From: Bradyrhizobium sp. LHD-71
GTDB lineage: Bacteria; Pseudomonadota; Alphaproteobacteria; Rhizobiales; Xanthobacteraceae
Assembly (NCBI RefSeq): GCF_031157255.1
Contig: NZ_JAVIFX010000007.1
Location: 186,001-250,000 of the forward strand
Direction: 5' to 3'
Length of the DNA stretch: 64,000 nucleotides
Below, in pieces: positions 8,530 to 17,400 of this stretch (positions are counted from its first letter, which is position 1; every line of letters starts with the position of its first letter). Below the pieces are notes generated by a model, which saw only the letters and a list, made by a program, of their open reading frames with translations, was not told where the DNA came from and ran no database searches. The position numbers and the translations under genes are program-made.

Positions 8530-10789
8530 TATCAGATTGACCGAGGCTTCTTCCCACATGCGGCACGGCTCAAACATCGGTCAACCGCTGACGCGTCGCG
8601 ACGGCATTCTGAAAGTCACGGGACAGGCCCGCTACGCCGCCGACAATCATGTGCCGGGAATGCTGCATGCGGTTCTCGCCGTCAGCAGCGTTGCTCGCGG
8701 CCGGGTGACCTTCCTCGACGTGGAGGCGGCGAAGCGCCATCCGGGCGTCGTCGATGTCATGACACCTGTTCACAAGCCGCGGCTTGCTGAAGACCCGGAC
8801 GCGAAGACGCACCCGTTCATGTTCCGCCTCGAGCTCCTGCAGGACGACACGGTCCGTTATGCCAATCAGGCGATCGCAGTGGTGATCGCCGAGACCTTGG
8901 AGTCGGCGACGGAGGGTGCTGCGCTTCTGGCGCCTCGATATGAGACGCAGCCTGCGCGGGTCGGCCTCGACGGTGACAAGAGCTTCGCGCCGCCGGCTGT
9001 CGGTGTCGGCAATCCCGCAGAGGTGCGGCACGGTGATGTGAATTCCGCACTCACAGACGCATCAATGCGTATCGAAGCGACCTATGAGACACCAGCTCAG
9101 TATCACAATGCCATGGAGCCGCATGCGATCGTAGCCGCGTGGGACGGCGATACGCTATCGATCGACACGCCGAGCCAGGGCCTGGCCATGGCGCAAGCGC
9201 GAATTGCCGGACTGTTCGGAATCCCGCCGAGCAATATCCACATCCGCAGCCCCTTTCTCGGCGGCGGATTCGGCTCCAAGGGCCTCATTTCCGGCCCGCA
9301 GATTCTCGGCATCATGGCCGCGCGCCTGGTCGGCAAACCAGTCAAGCTCACGCTGCGTCGCGAGCAGATGTACGGCCCGGTCGGCCATCGCGCGCCTACG
9401 CGTCAGACCCTGCGGGTCGGCATGGACGGTGACGGCCGCCTGACGGCGATCGACCATCACGCCAGGACTGCAAGCAGCAGCTTCGACGATTTCTTCGAAC
9501 CTGCGGCAGACGCCTCGCATACGCTTTACGCGAGCCCTGCCATTGCCACGTCGCACGAGGTGGTCCGCCTGGATACCGGAACGCCGCTCTTCATGCGCGC
9601 GCCTGGAGAGGCGCCCGGATCGATCGCCCTCGAAAGCGCGATCGACGAGGCGGCATGGATGTGCGGCATGGATCCGCTCGCTTTCCGCCTAAAGAACTAC
9701 GCTGACGTCGAGCCGATCACCGGCAAGCCATTTTCGTCGAAGGCGCTGCGTGAGTGCTACGCCCAAGGTGCCGAGCGGTTCGGCTGGGCGCGCCGTCCGC
9801 TCAAGCCTCGTCAGCTGCGTGACGAGGCAGGCTTCCTGGTTGGCTGGGGCGTTGGCACGGCGACCTTTCCCGCGCTGATGTTTGCTGCCGATGCCCGCGC
9901 GGTCATCCGCGCCGATGGCTCTGGACTGGTCGAGTCCGGCGCCCATGACATGGGTCAAGGCGCATGGACAGCACTGGCGCAGATAGCGGCGGACGGACTG
10001 GGACTTGATCTCGCGCAGGTGGAGTTCAGGGCGGGCACATCCGACCTGCCGGACGCAGGAATCGCCGGCGGCTCCGCGCACACGGCCACCGCCGGCATGG
10101 CGATCCATAACGCCGGAGCAGCCGTCACGGCCAAGCTTGCGGACCTCGCGATGAGCGATGAACGCTCGCCGCTTTTCGGTGCAGGCAACACCGGCGTGAT
10201 CGCGCGCGACGGCCGGCTGTATCGCCGCGACGACGAGAGCTGGAGCGAGGATTATGCCGACATCCTGACGCGTGCGGGCCTTGCAGAGATCGAAGCACGC
10301 GGCAAGGGCGGCATGGATCCCGCCGCACAATCCATCTACGCCATGCATGCGCACGGTGCGGTGTTCGCCGAAGTCAAGGTCGACCCGGACCTCGGCCAGG
10401 TGCGCGTGTCGCGCATGGTCGGCGCGTTTGCCGCAGGCCGCATCATCAATCCTCGCCTGGCCCGCAGCCAGCTGTTCGGCGGGATGATTTGGGGCATCTC
10501 ATTTGCGTTGCATGAGGAAGCAGTGATGGATCCACGCTCGGGCCGGCTGTTAAACGCCAACCTTGCCGAGTATCACGTGCCCGTAAATGCCGACGTGCCA
10601 TCGCTCGATGTCCTGACGGTCGAGGAACATGATCCTTATGTGAATGCGCTCGGCATCAAGGGCGTCGGCGAGATCGGTGTAACCGGCTCGGCTGGCGCCA
10701 TTGCAAACGCGGTCTGGCACGCGACAGGATTTCGCGTACGCCGGTTTCCCATCAGGATCGGTGATCTTGTGGTGCCTGCGTCGGATTGA
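8522..10789 (+). CDS. Aldehyde oxidoreductase molybdopterin-binding subunit (PaoC-like)
   Basis: This 755-residue large subunit binds the molybdenum cofactor and oxidises the substrate. The N-terminal domain starts with QPLTRRDGILKVTGQARYAA, the usual beginning of the family. Mo-cofactor regions include FLGGGFGSKG, the switch region FMRAPGEAPG, and GAHDMGQGAWTALAQIAADG. The catalytic Glu lies in the C-terminal GIKGVGEIGVTGSAGAIANA, matching the essential GEIG motif of PaoC. The PaoB-type partner suggests broad-specificity aldehyde oxidation, probably of aromatic aldehydes, but the substrate is not shown. It ends 11 bp before the convergent TonB gene of the next locus. No cofactor-maturation gene (XdhC/PaoD type) follows it in the window. 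Confidence 0.95.
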   Translation: MSDIRLTEASSHMRHGSNIGQPLTRRDGILKVTGQARYAADNHVPGMLHAVLAVSSVARGRVTFLDVEAAKRHPGVVDVMTPVHKPRLAEDPDAKTHPFMFRLELLQDDTVRYANQAIAVVIAETLESATEGAALLAPRYETQPARVGLDGDKSFAPPAVGVGNPAEVRHGDVNSALTDASMRIEATYETPAQYHNAMEPHAIVAAWDGDTLSIDTPSQGLAMAQARIAGLFGIPPSNIHIRSPFLGGGFGSKGLISGPQILGIMAARLVGKPVKLTLRREQMYGPVGHRAPTRQTLRVGMDGDGRLTAIDHHARTASSSFDDFFEPAADASHTLYASPAIATSHEVVRLDTGTPLFMRAPGEAPGSIALESAIDEAAWMCGMDPLAFRLKNYADVEPITGKPFSSKALRECYAQGAERFGWARRPLKPRQLRDEAGFLVGWGVGTATFPALMFAADARAVIRADGSGLVESGAHDMGQGAWTALAQIAADGLGLDLAQVEFRAGTSDLPDAGIAGGSAHTATAGMAIHNAGAAVTAKLADLAMSDERSPLFGAGNTGVIARDGRLYRRDDESWSEDYADILTRAGLAEIEARGKGGMDPAAQSIYAMHAHGAVFAEVKVDPDLGQVRVSRMVGAFAAGRIINPRLARSQLFGGMIWGISFALHEEAVMDPRSGRLLNANLAEYHVPVNADVPSLDVLTVEEHDPYVNALGIKGVGEIGVTGSAGAIANAVWHATGFRVRRFPIRIGDLVVPASD

Positions 10790-10800
10790 ATCCAGCTGGG

Positions 10801-11517
10801 TCACTGCGCGTCGAACGACATCGGCAGCAGTATCGTAAGCTTGTCCGGCAAATCCGCCGGAATCGCTGGAAGCGGTTGCGCTCGGCGAATGGTTTCGGTT
10901 GCAGCCTGGTCCAGCAGAACATGGCCCGAGCTGGTTCGCACCCAGGTTTCGATCACCGTCCCGTCCCGACGCATCGCGAACAAGACTTGGACAACGCCGC
11001 GCACCCCATCTGCCTGCCCGCCATTGGGATGGCGCTTGTAGCGTGCGATGTGGCTAAGCAGCTGCCGGCGGAAGGCAGACGCAGACCCGCTCGGCATGGC
11101 GCTGACACGCGCCGTCGCGCTGCGAGCTGGCGCTGACTCGGCCGGCACCGTTGTTGGAGCGACAGAGGCCATCGTCGTCGTCTCTTCAGGGATCGAACGC
11201 TCCGGTGCTGCAACCAACGGCTCGGGCCGCCCCGTGCTGATCGCGATATCCGGACGCGTCACCACAAGAGGCGCGGGTTCGCGGGCCGGCTCCTGGACCA
11301 GCCGGACTTCGACCAACGGACCTTCCGCGTGCCGCTGCGAACCCGGCGGCACGTGATGAAGCCAATATACGCCGGCGGACAGCATGATCGGCACGAGAAT
11401 GGCAATTCCGACCAACCAACGCACATCCAAATGAGCAGCCGGGGCGGAATGACGCGTCAACGCGGACGCGCGATCAAGCTCCTGTTGATGACGTCCATCG
11501 TCGTGTGAATGAGGCAC
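10801..11517 (-). CDS. TonB family protein (second TonB of the TPS locus)
   Basis: A 238-residue TonB-type energy transducer. It has a cytoplasmic head, one membrane anchor (WLVGIAILVPIMLSAGVYWL, residues 35-54), a Pro/Ala/Thr-rich periplasmic spacer (about 60-145), and a TonB C-terminal domain (about 150-238) with HIARYKRHPN, GVRGVVQVLFAMRRDGTV and TIRRAQPLPAIPADLPD. It normally couples the proton gradient from ExbB/ExbD to outer-membrane proteins. It is the last gene of the long minus-strand array, 11 bp after an STN-domain gene. A second TonB is at 34869-35654 in the same locus, so the two may serve different partners. Confidence 0.9.
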   Translation of the reverse strand: MPHSHDDGRHQQELDRASALTRHSAPAAHLDVRWLVGIAILVPIMLSAGVYWLHHVPPGSQRHAEGPLVEVRLVQEPAREPAPLVVTRPDIAISTGRPEPLVAAPERSIPEETTTMASVAPTTVPAESAPARSATARVSAMPSGSASAFRRQLLSHIARYKRHPNGGQADGVRGVVQVLFAMRRDGTVIETWVRTSSGHVLLDQAATETIRRAQPLPAIPADLPDKLTILLPMSFDAQ

Positions 11518-11528
11518 GGCGTTGGGGC

Positions 11529-12308
11529 CTACAAGGATCGCACGACGATCATGACACGAACGGGTTGCGGCGTGCGTGCAGGCGCGGACTGCCGAATGAC
11601 TAAACCTTGCAGCACTTCGGAAACAGCAGAGTCGCGCCCGATGTCACCCGTCGAGCGAAATATCTCCGCCTTGCGGATCGTGCGCGCCTGATCGACCCAA
11701 AGGTCAACGCCAACCCTGTACGTGCCCGAGCCCGTCTTTGCCGCCCTGCGAAGCGCCTGCTGCACATCCTGCTGAATCGCACCGACGTAGTCCGTCAAGG
11801 CGTTGCGATCCGGCCCATTCCGAGACGCGTTCACGTGCAAGGTATCGAGCGCCAGATCAGCCTCACCGAGCAATGTCTCGGGCGGGTCATTGGCGCTCGC
11901 CATGAGCGGATTGACCAGGACGACCGAATCCGCGCGCGCATAGCGAGGCACGAGGTTGTTGTCCCCTAGCAAAACGTTGAGTGCCGCCTCTCTGGTGAAC
12001 TCGCCCTGCACCGCGGAGGATCGTAAGCCGATTTCCACGCCGCTTTCGTACAGGACATGCACGCCGCTGACGGCGCTGTAGGCTTGCAGGGCCGTGACAA
12101 GCGGCTGCGCGGGAATGCTGAACATCAGCTTCGGGCTGAGCGGCGTCTTATCCTCGTTGGCGAACGCCGCAAAACCAATCGCCATCGCAAGCAAGGCCAA
12201 GCCAACCACACCCCGCTCTCGGATGCACCGTCTGGCCGCCGCAAAAAGGGCGCGCCGCTTGCTGGGACACGGCATCCCGACGGCGCCCCCGTTGTTGCGG
12301 CACATCAC
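11529..12308 (-). CDS. Secreted STN-domain protein with TonB-C-like C-terminus
   Basis: A 259-residue exported protein. After a hydrophobic segment (VVGLALLAMAIGFAAFA, about 34-50) comes an STN (secretin/TonB short N-terminal) domain: FSIPAQPLVTALQAYSAVSG, VLYESGVEIGLRSSAVQGEF, AALNVLLGDNNL. STN domains normally sit at the N-terminus of TonB-dependent receptors and contact FecR. Here the STN is followed by a TonB-C-like module (VGVDLWVDQARTIRKAEIF, then STGDIGRDSAVSEVLQGLV and TPQPVRVMIVV), with no barrel. It is a clear paralogue of the protein at 27742-28494. It lies 11 bp upstream of the TonB gene. A role in passing a surface or secretion signal to FecR is inference. Confidence 0.8.
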   Translation of the reverse strand: MMCRNNGGAVGMPCPSKRRALFAAARRCIRERGVVGLALLAMAIGFAAFANEDKTPLSPKLMFSIPAQPLVTALQAYSAVSGVHVLYESGVEIGLRSSAVQGEFTREAALNVLLGDNNLVPRYARADSVVLVNPLMASANDPPETLLGEADLALDTLHVNASRNGPDRNALTDYVGAIQQDVQQALRRAAKTGSGTYRVGVDLWVDQARTIRKAEIFRSTGDIGRDSAVSEVLQGLVIRQSAPARTPQPVRVMIVVRSL

Positions 12309-12546
12309 GACTCAATACTTCACTTGTTGACCGGATTGACCTGGCTCATTCCCTCGATCCGCCTCGTCATCCCGCGGGCGGTCGAGCAACGAAGGGCAAT
12401 CCCTACTCTGACTTTATGACAGTTTCTTCAAGGCCGAGAGGGGGTGTGAGTCGAGGCCTCGACAGGCACATGGCTGTGGTGCGCGGGACACAGCAGCGGA
12501 TCCGCCGCACCGTCCGCGCTCGCGCAACGCGTGTATGTCGTCGATA

Positions 12547-12930
12547 TTACCGTCGGCCGACCGGCGAGCTGTATGTCGGCAGCGACGGGCGATACGGGAT
12601 AACGGACACGCCGAAATTCCGTCCGTACTGCTGTTGGACGGCGGGCATATTGACGACGCCGACGCGAATATCCTGTGACCGCGCATCGACAGGGGGGATG
12701 TTCATGCTCGGATTGACGCGGTCAACCTGACGCCTGAGCTTTTGATTGAGGCAGTTGAAGGCACGGCTCGATCCGATCTCGACTTCTACGCAAGTTTCCG
12801 AAGCAATTGAGACTGGCGCGCCGCCGCCAATCAGAATTTCCGGCGAGGCGGCCGGTCGCTCTTGGGCGACACTCGGCGCGACAGAGCCGAGGACTGCAAT
12901 GGCAACAAGAAAAGGAATACGCATGTGCAT
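12547..12930 (-). CDS. Small secreted protein of unknown function
   Basis: A 127-residue protein with a signal peptide (MRIPFLVAIAVLGSVAPSVA, cleaved before QERPA). The mature part has a Cys pair (ETCVEVEIGSSRAFNCLNQ), which could form a disulfide, then LRRQVDRVNPSMNIPP and a Ser/Pro/Arg tail. I recognise no domain. It lies inside the minus-strand secretion locus between a short TonB-C-like gene and an STN gene, with longer gaps on both sides (151 and 238 bp) than elsewhere in the array, so it may have its own promoter. A 13-bp palindrome ATTTCGCTGAAAT (13023-13035) sits upstream. Confidence 0.65.
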   Translation of the reverse strand: MHMRIPFLVAIAVLGSVAPSVAQERPAASPEILIGGGAPVSIASETCVEVEIGSSRAFNCLNQKLRRQVDRVNPSMNIPPVDARSQDIRVGVVNMPAVQQQYGRNFGVSVIPYRPSLPTYSSPVGRR

Positions 12931-13081
12931 CTCCAGAGCGTCCGTGCGACGACACTGACAGGCTTATCATTCGCAGTGATGTGTTGCTTGCATTGGCCTA
13001 ACGCAATCCCAAGAAGGTTGAGATTTCGCTGAAATGACAATTTTATGACGAAGTTTTCGCATCGAGCCGCGCGATCGTGAA

Positions 13082-13534
13082 TCACTTCTTGCGATTGAGA
13101 GAGAAGCGCAGATTAATCGGCTGAAGCATTTCCGGCGGAGGCGCTTCACCAACATTGCCGCGGGTCAGAACTGTGCGAAGATCCTCCGTGGCGCCGGCAT
13201 CCGCAAAGGCAGCAAATGCTACCCGCCCTACCGTGCCGTCCGGATTCACCCAGGCCCGTACGGTCAAAGTCGATGGTGGCCCATCGGATGTGCCGGCGTG
13301 CGCCTTCAGATAAACGCGAAATCGTGCGGCAATAGGATCATCACTTCCGACCCATTCCTCGAAGCGGTACTGCAACAGCTTGGCGAACTGAAGCCAGGAC
13401 GGCGGTGCCTTGCCCGGTTCGCGGAAGTCGAGCGTTTGAGCCGATGCCGGACCGACGGCAAGGGCGCAAAGCAGAATCCCGACCATGGCCGGCACGGCAA
13501 CGCCGGGAGAGATGGACGAAAGCCTGAAGGTCAT
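13082..13534 (-). CDS. Short secreted TonB-C-like protein
   Basis: About 150 residues with a signal peptide (VAVPAMVGILLCALAVG, cleaved at ASA-QTL). The mature protein resembles an isolated TonB C-terminal module: TLTVRAWVNPDGTVGRVAF, then a terminal PPPEMLQPINLRFSLNRKK. The same ending (PPQGMLQPVHLRLSLGRAE) occurs in the protein at 29347-29853, so the two are paralogues. Neither has a membrane anchor or proline spacer, so neither can act as a conventional TonB. I chose the ATG at 13534, with GGAG upstream, over an upstream TTG. It follows the trypsin-like protease gene closely. Confidence 0.75.
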   Translation of the reverse strand: MTFRLSSISPGVAVPAMVGILLCALAVGPASAQTLDFREPGKAPPSWLQFAKLLQYRFEEWVGSDDPIAARFRVYLKAHAGTSDGPPSTLTVRAWVNPDGTVGRVAFAAFADAGATEDLRTVLTRGNVGEAPPPEMLQPINLRFSLNRKK

Positions 13535-13570
13535 GAACCCGCTCCGAAAGCTTCGGCGCAATCTCCAGGA

Positions 13571-14443
13571 TCAGTTTTGCAGACACATGACAGTTGCCGA
13601 GATCGAGGCCGCGCGATGCGCGCGCGAAGCCGACCCGGCCAGCTGCGGACGATCGTCCTGCACGATCCGCACGCCGGAGGCCGTCAGGAATGACGTTGTT
13701 TCGGCAACTCCCACCGCCAGAACGCGATTGGGCAAGGCACGACGGCTGATCACGCCTTGCACGAGGCCGTTTCGATCGAGCACCGGCGCACCGCTCGCGC
13801 CGAAGGTGACAGAGGATTCAATCGCCAGATGACCGCTTTCGCTACCGCCCGAGGACGTCGTAACGCGGGCATTGGCAAGGACACCTCCCCCCACGCGCAA
13901 TCCCGGCAGCGTGTCATAGGCGCCGGCAAAGACCATATCGTTCGGGCTGGCGACGACACTGCGCGGAAAGACCGCAGCGAGTCCAAGCGTTTTCGGCGCC
14001 TTAAGCAGAGCGAGGTCATGGCGCGACGACTGCGCCACGACGCTCGCCAGAACGCGATGTCCTTCCTTCACGACGACGACTCGCGCGCAATTTTCCACCG
14101 CATGGCGCGCGGTGAGCATATGACCTGCGCCGTCGACGAAGAAGGCTGTGCTCTTGAGCTGGCGCTGAACCGGCGCCTGAGGCGGCAGGGCCAACGGCTT
14201 TGAACTCTCCAACGATCGCGACGTCTGGGGCAGCGGAAATTGAGATCGCGCATCTCCCGGCTGCAACACGACCACGCCGAAAACCGCGATCGCCGCGCAG
14301 ATACCGGCACGCTGCCGCGGTGACCGGACCGAGGCCGCTCTCATGACTTCAATCGATAGTTCGCCAAGCGTTCGGACCCGCAGAGCCGTGCGCACACGAG
14401 ACCGCCTGACGCCGTCGACGGCCTCGTGCTGCGCGTTCGTCAT
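13571..14443 (-). CDS. Trypsin-like (S1 family) serine protease, exported
   Basis: A 290-residue protein with a membrane or signal segment (AGICAAIAVFGVVVLQPG, residues 46-63) and a trypsin-like domain. The catalytic triad is visible: His114 in MLTARHAVE, Asp143 in SSRHDLALLK, Ser218 in VTFGASGAPVLD. No PDZ domain follows, so it is simpler than DegP. Its ATG overlaps the stop of the giant exoprotein gene (ATGA), so the two are translationally coupled. That coupling suggests a role in processing or releasing the exoprotein, or in periplasmic quality control during its secretion. Bordetella FHA is matured by SphB1, a subtilase, so use of an S1 protease would differ. Confidence 0.85.
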   Translation of the reverse strand: MTNAQHEAVDGVRRSRVRTALRVRTLGELSIEVMRAASVRSPRQRAGICAAIAVFGVVVLQPGDARSQFPLPQTSRSLESSKPLALPPQAPVQRQLKSTAFFVDGAGHMLTARHAVENCARVVVVKEGHRVLASVVAQSSRHDLALLKAPKTLGLAAVFPRSVVASPNDMVFAGAYDTLPGLRVGGGVLANARVTTSSGGSESGHLAIESSVTFGASGAPVLDRNGLVQGVISRRALPNRVLAVGVAETTSFLTASGVRIVQDDRPQLAGSASRAHRAASISATVMCLQN

Positions 14444-17400
14444 CTTGCAGTTTGTGTCCGCTTCTCCGCGGCGAGCGCCGCGACCTGATCATCGCTCAGC
14501 ATGCCTACACCAAGAATTTGATAGGGGCTATTGCCATCGTAGCTTTGCCGATCGCCCGGCCCACTTCGACGATTATCGTTGTTTTCTTCGCCGTCCTGCG
14601 CGCCTCCGAATCCGAGCACCTCGACGATGATGATCGAGGCCTGGTCCTTGTCGCCGGCCTGAGCCGGAGCCACGGTTTGCTGCGCGGCTCCAGCGGTGTT
14701 GCTGGCCGCGGTCAAGGCGGCCGTATTGTTGGGCGTGGTGGGCACGCCGAGCGACGTACCGCTCACCTGGATGTTGTCGGCATTGCGGACGAATTGTGCG
14801 GCGATCGTGAGATTACCTGAGACGCGAATGCCAGCATCACCTGCGTCGACGGTGCCATGCGGCGCCATCAGGACGACGTCACCTTCCTCGACGCCTGCCA
14901 AGGTCTGCAGCGTGCCGATTCCACTGCCGGTGGCCTCGCCCGACAGTTCGGTGCGATAGCTGCCGGTCTGCGAGTCGTAGATCAGGCGTGGCGGCGGCGC
15001 GCTGAGGGCGGTCTTTGCGCCCTTGCCGGCATCGATATCCCCGTCGGATGACCACATGACGATATCGCCACCCCCTAGAGTGAAAACACGGCTCTGGTTC
15101 ACCAGCACCGAACCCGCGCTGAAAACGTTGATGGCGCCATCCTTCATCGTGATGAGGCCGAGTTCACCCGGACCACGCCGCTTGCGCATGCCACTGGTCT
15201 CGCTGCCGGCGATGTCGGCCGTCACAATGGCGAGACCGGCATTGATCTTGCCACCGGGCACCAGGATATCGATTCCACCGCCGCCCATCGTTTTGATCTG
15301 GCTGTAGAACATGTCGAGATCACCCGCGTAGCCCTTCGCCGGGAACAGGGTCGCGATGGCCTCGTAACCGGTGTTGTAGTTGTCGTATGTGGGACTGCGC
15401 TCTAGCTTGGCTTGCTCGCCCGTTGTCCTGAGCTCGCGGAAGAACACCCGCCGGACGAACCCCGCGCGCTCCGTCGTCGAGAGTGTCTGGAACAGCTCCC
15501 ATGCCTCGTTGTCGGTAAGGTCGCGGCGGCCGAAGCGTTCAGCCATGAATGCGACGAGGTCAGGCGTGTAATTGCGCGAGACAGCGCCCGCATGCGCCGG
15601 ATTCAGATATTTGTCGGCAAAGGCATCATAGGCCACGTTGCTCGCGAGGCCGGTTATGACCGTGATGTCGGCGCCCTGTGCTTCCGGCATGTGCGGGTTG
15701 CGGCGGTTGCCGACCGAATAGATGCCGTCGCTGGCGGACAGCTTGATGTTGCGGCCGGCAAGCACCTCCAGCCGGCCGGGACCTCCGATCTGGATGGAGT
15801 TTCCGGTCTGCGCGTTTTGCCGGTAATAGCCGAACACGATGTCGCGCCCGGCCTCGATCGTCGTGACGTCATCCGCCTCGAGATTCTGGCCGAGAAACAG
15901 GATGTTCTCGATGTCCAGGCCCGCACGAATGATGGTCGGCTTCGGCGTGATGATGTGCACGCCGGCGACACTTTGCTTGTTCACCGGCTCGCCGCCGAGA
16001 ATGCTGCCTTCGAGCGCATAGATGCGCACAGGTTCGAGATCGTCCTTGCGGTAGAGCGAGGCCGCGTGAATGCGGCTCGTGTCGAGCCCCAGTGAGTTTC
16101 CATTACCTGCCGTGACAATAACGCCATCGCTGAGCCGGTCGAGCAGATCGTTGTAGAGCTGGTCGCCGGGATTGAAGATGCCCGGCATCAGCGCCGGATC
16201 GGCATCCGAAACGATGATGTAGTTGCCTCGCGCCGGGAGCCCATCATTGGCAGTGAGGTCGATCGAGTTCGCAGCCAGAAGGGTGAGATTGCCGTTAGCA
16301 GCCGGAAACAGCACCAGCCGGCCGGAAGCGGTCGGGGCGCGCCCCACCGCGATGTCTCCCTGCAACGCCGTGGCCTTCACGTGCGGCGGATAGAATGTGG
16401 GTGAGGGAAAAACGGTGCTGTTGTACTGGCTGATCGCCCCGAACTCCGTCATGACTGCCTTGAGCTCATCTGTTGTCATGGACGACAGCGTGACCGTGCC
16501 GCCGGTCGATTGGACGTCGAGCCGACTGTCCGGCGCGTAGGTCGAGAAGAATGCACCGTTCACGACATCCGGCTCGGTGTAGGTATTTTGCACGCCGGCC
16601 ATCGTCGGGTTGTACATCGCCCCGATGTCGACGTTTCCGGCCGCGGTGACGGCGAAGCTGCCGCGACCAAGCGCCAGGATGGTGCTGACGCGAGTGATCT
16701 GAATGGATCCCGTCGCCGTTGACTTGGCTTGCGCATTCACATTGCCGATAGAGCCACCGACGTCGACTTCGCCATGCCCGTTCGCCACGTAGAAAAAGTT
16801 GCCGTCGGCGTTGCCGCCAGCGCGGACGGTGAGATCGCCACCGCCGAACGTCTCGAGCATCGCACCGTTCATTACGCGACCGCTGTCGGAGACGACGGCG
16901 CTGAGCCGGCTGATGTCGCCGCCGGCATCAATCGACACGTCGCCGCCACCGAGGGTGCCGATGCCCCAATTGAACTTGCTGACGTCCGGCCCCCAGGCGG
17001 TGAGCGGGTTGCCCGCTGCATCGTAGCCGCCCTGACGCAACAGCCAGTCATAGAGAGAACCGCGCCCCACTGTCAGGAGCCTGCAATCGGTTCCGCTGCA
17101 AAGCGCGCTGGAAGGCGTCGGTCCCAGCAGCGTAGAGAGCGACGGCCCCAGGACATCCCTGCCGACAGCCAGGGAGAGATCGCCTCCGCCTTGCGCAAAA
17201 TTGATGGTGCCCGTGCCGGCCGTCGGTGACGCCACGACGGACGTCACATCAAGCACTCCGGAGAGACTCCCCGCGGTGTAGATCTGGCCTTCCCGCCCGA
17301 GGCTGGTGGATTTGTACGTAATCTGCGCCTTTGCCTGACCGTAGGTCCACCAAGTGGCGTTCTTCTTGATGTCACCCGTGTAGAACTGGCCGGTGGCCGG

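Noticed and set aside
12450-12463. Perfect palindrome GTCGAGGCCTCGAC considered as a terminator after the small secreted protein gene
   Set aside because: There is no loop space or U-run; a 14-bp GC-rich palindrome alone is not enough.
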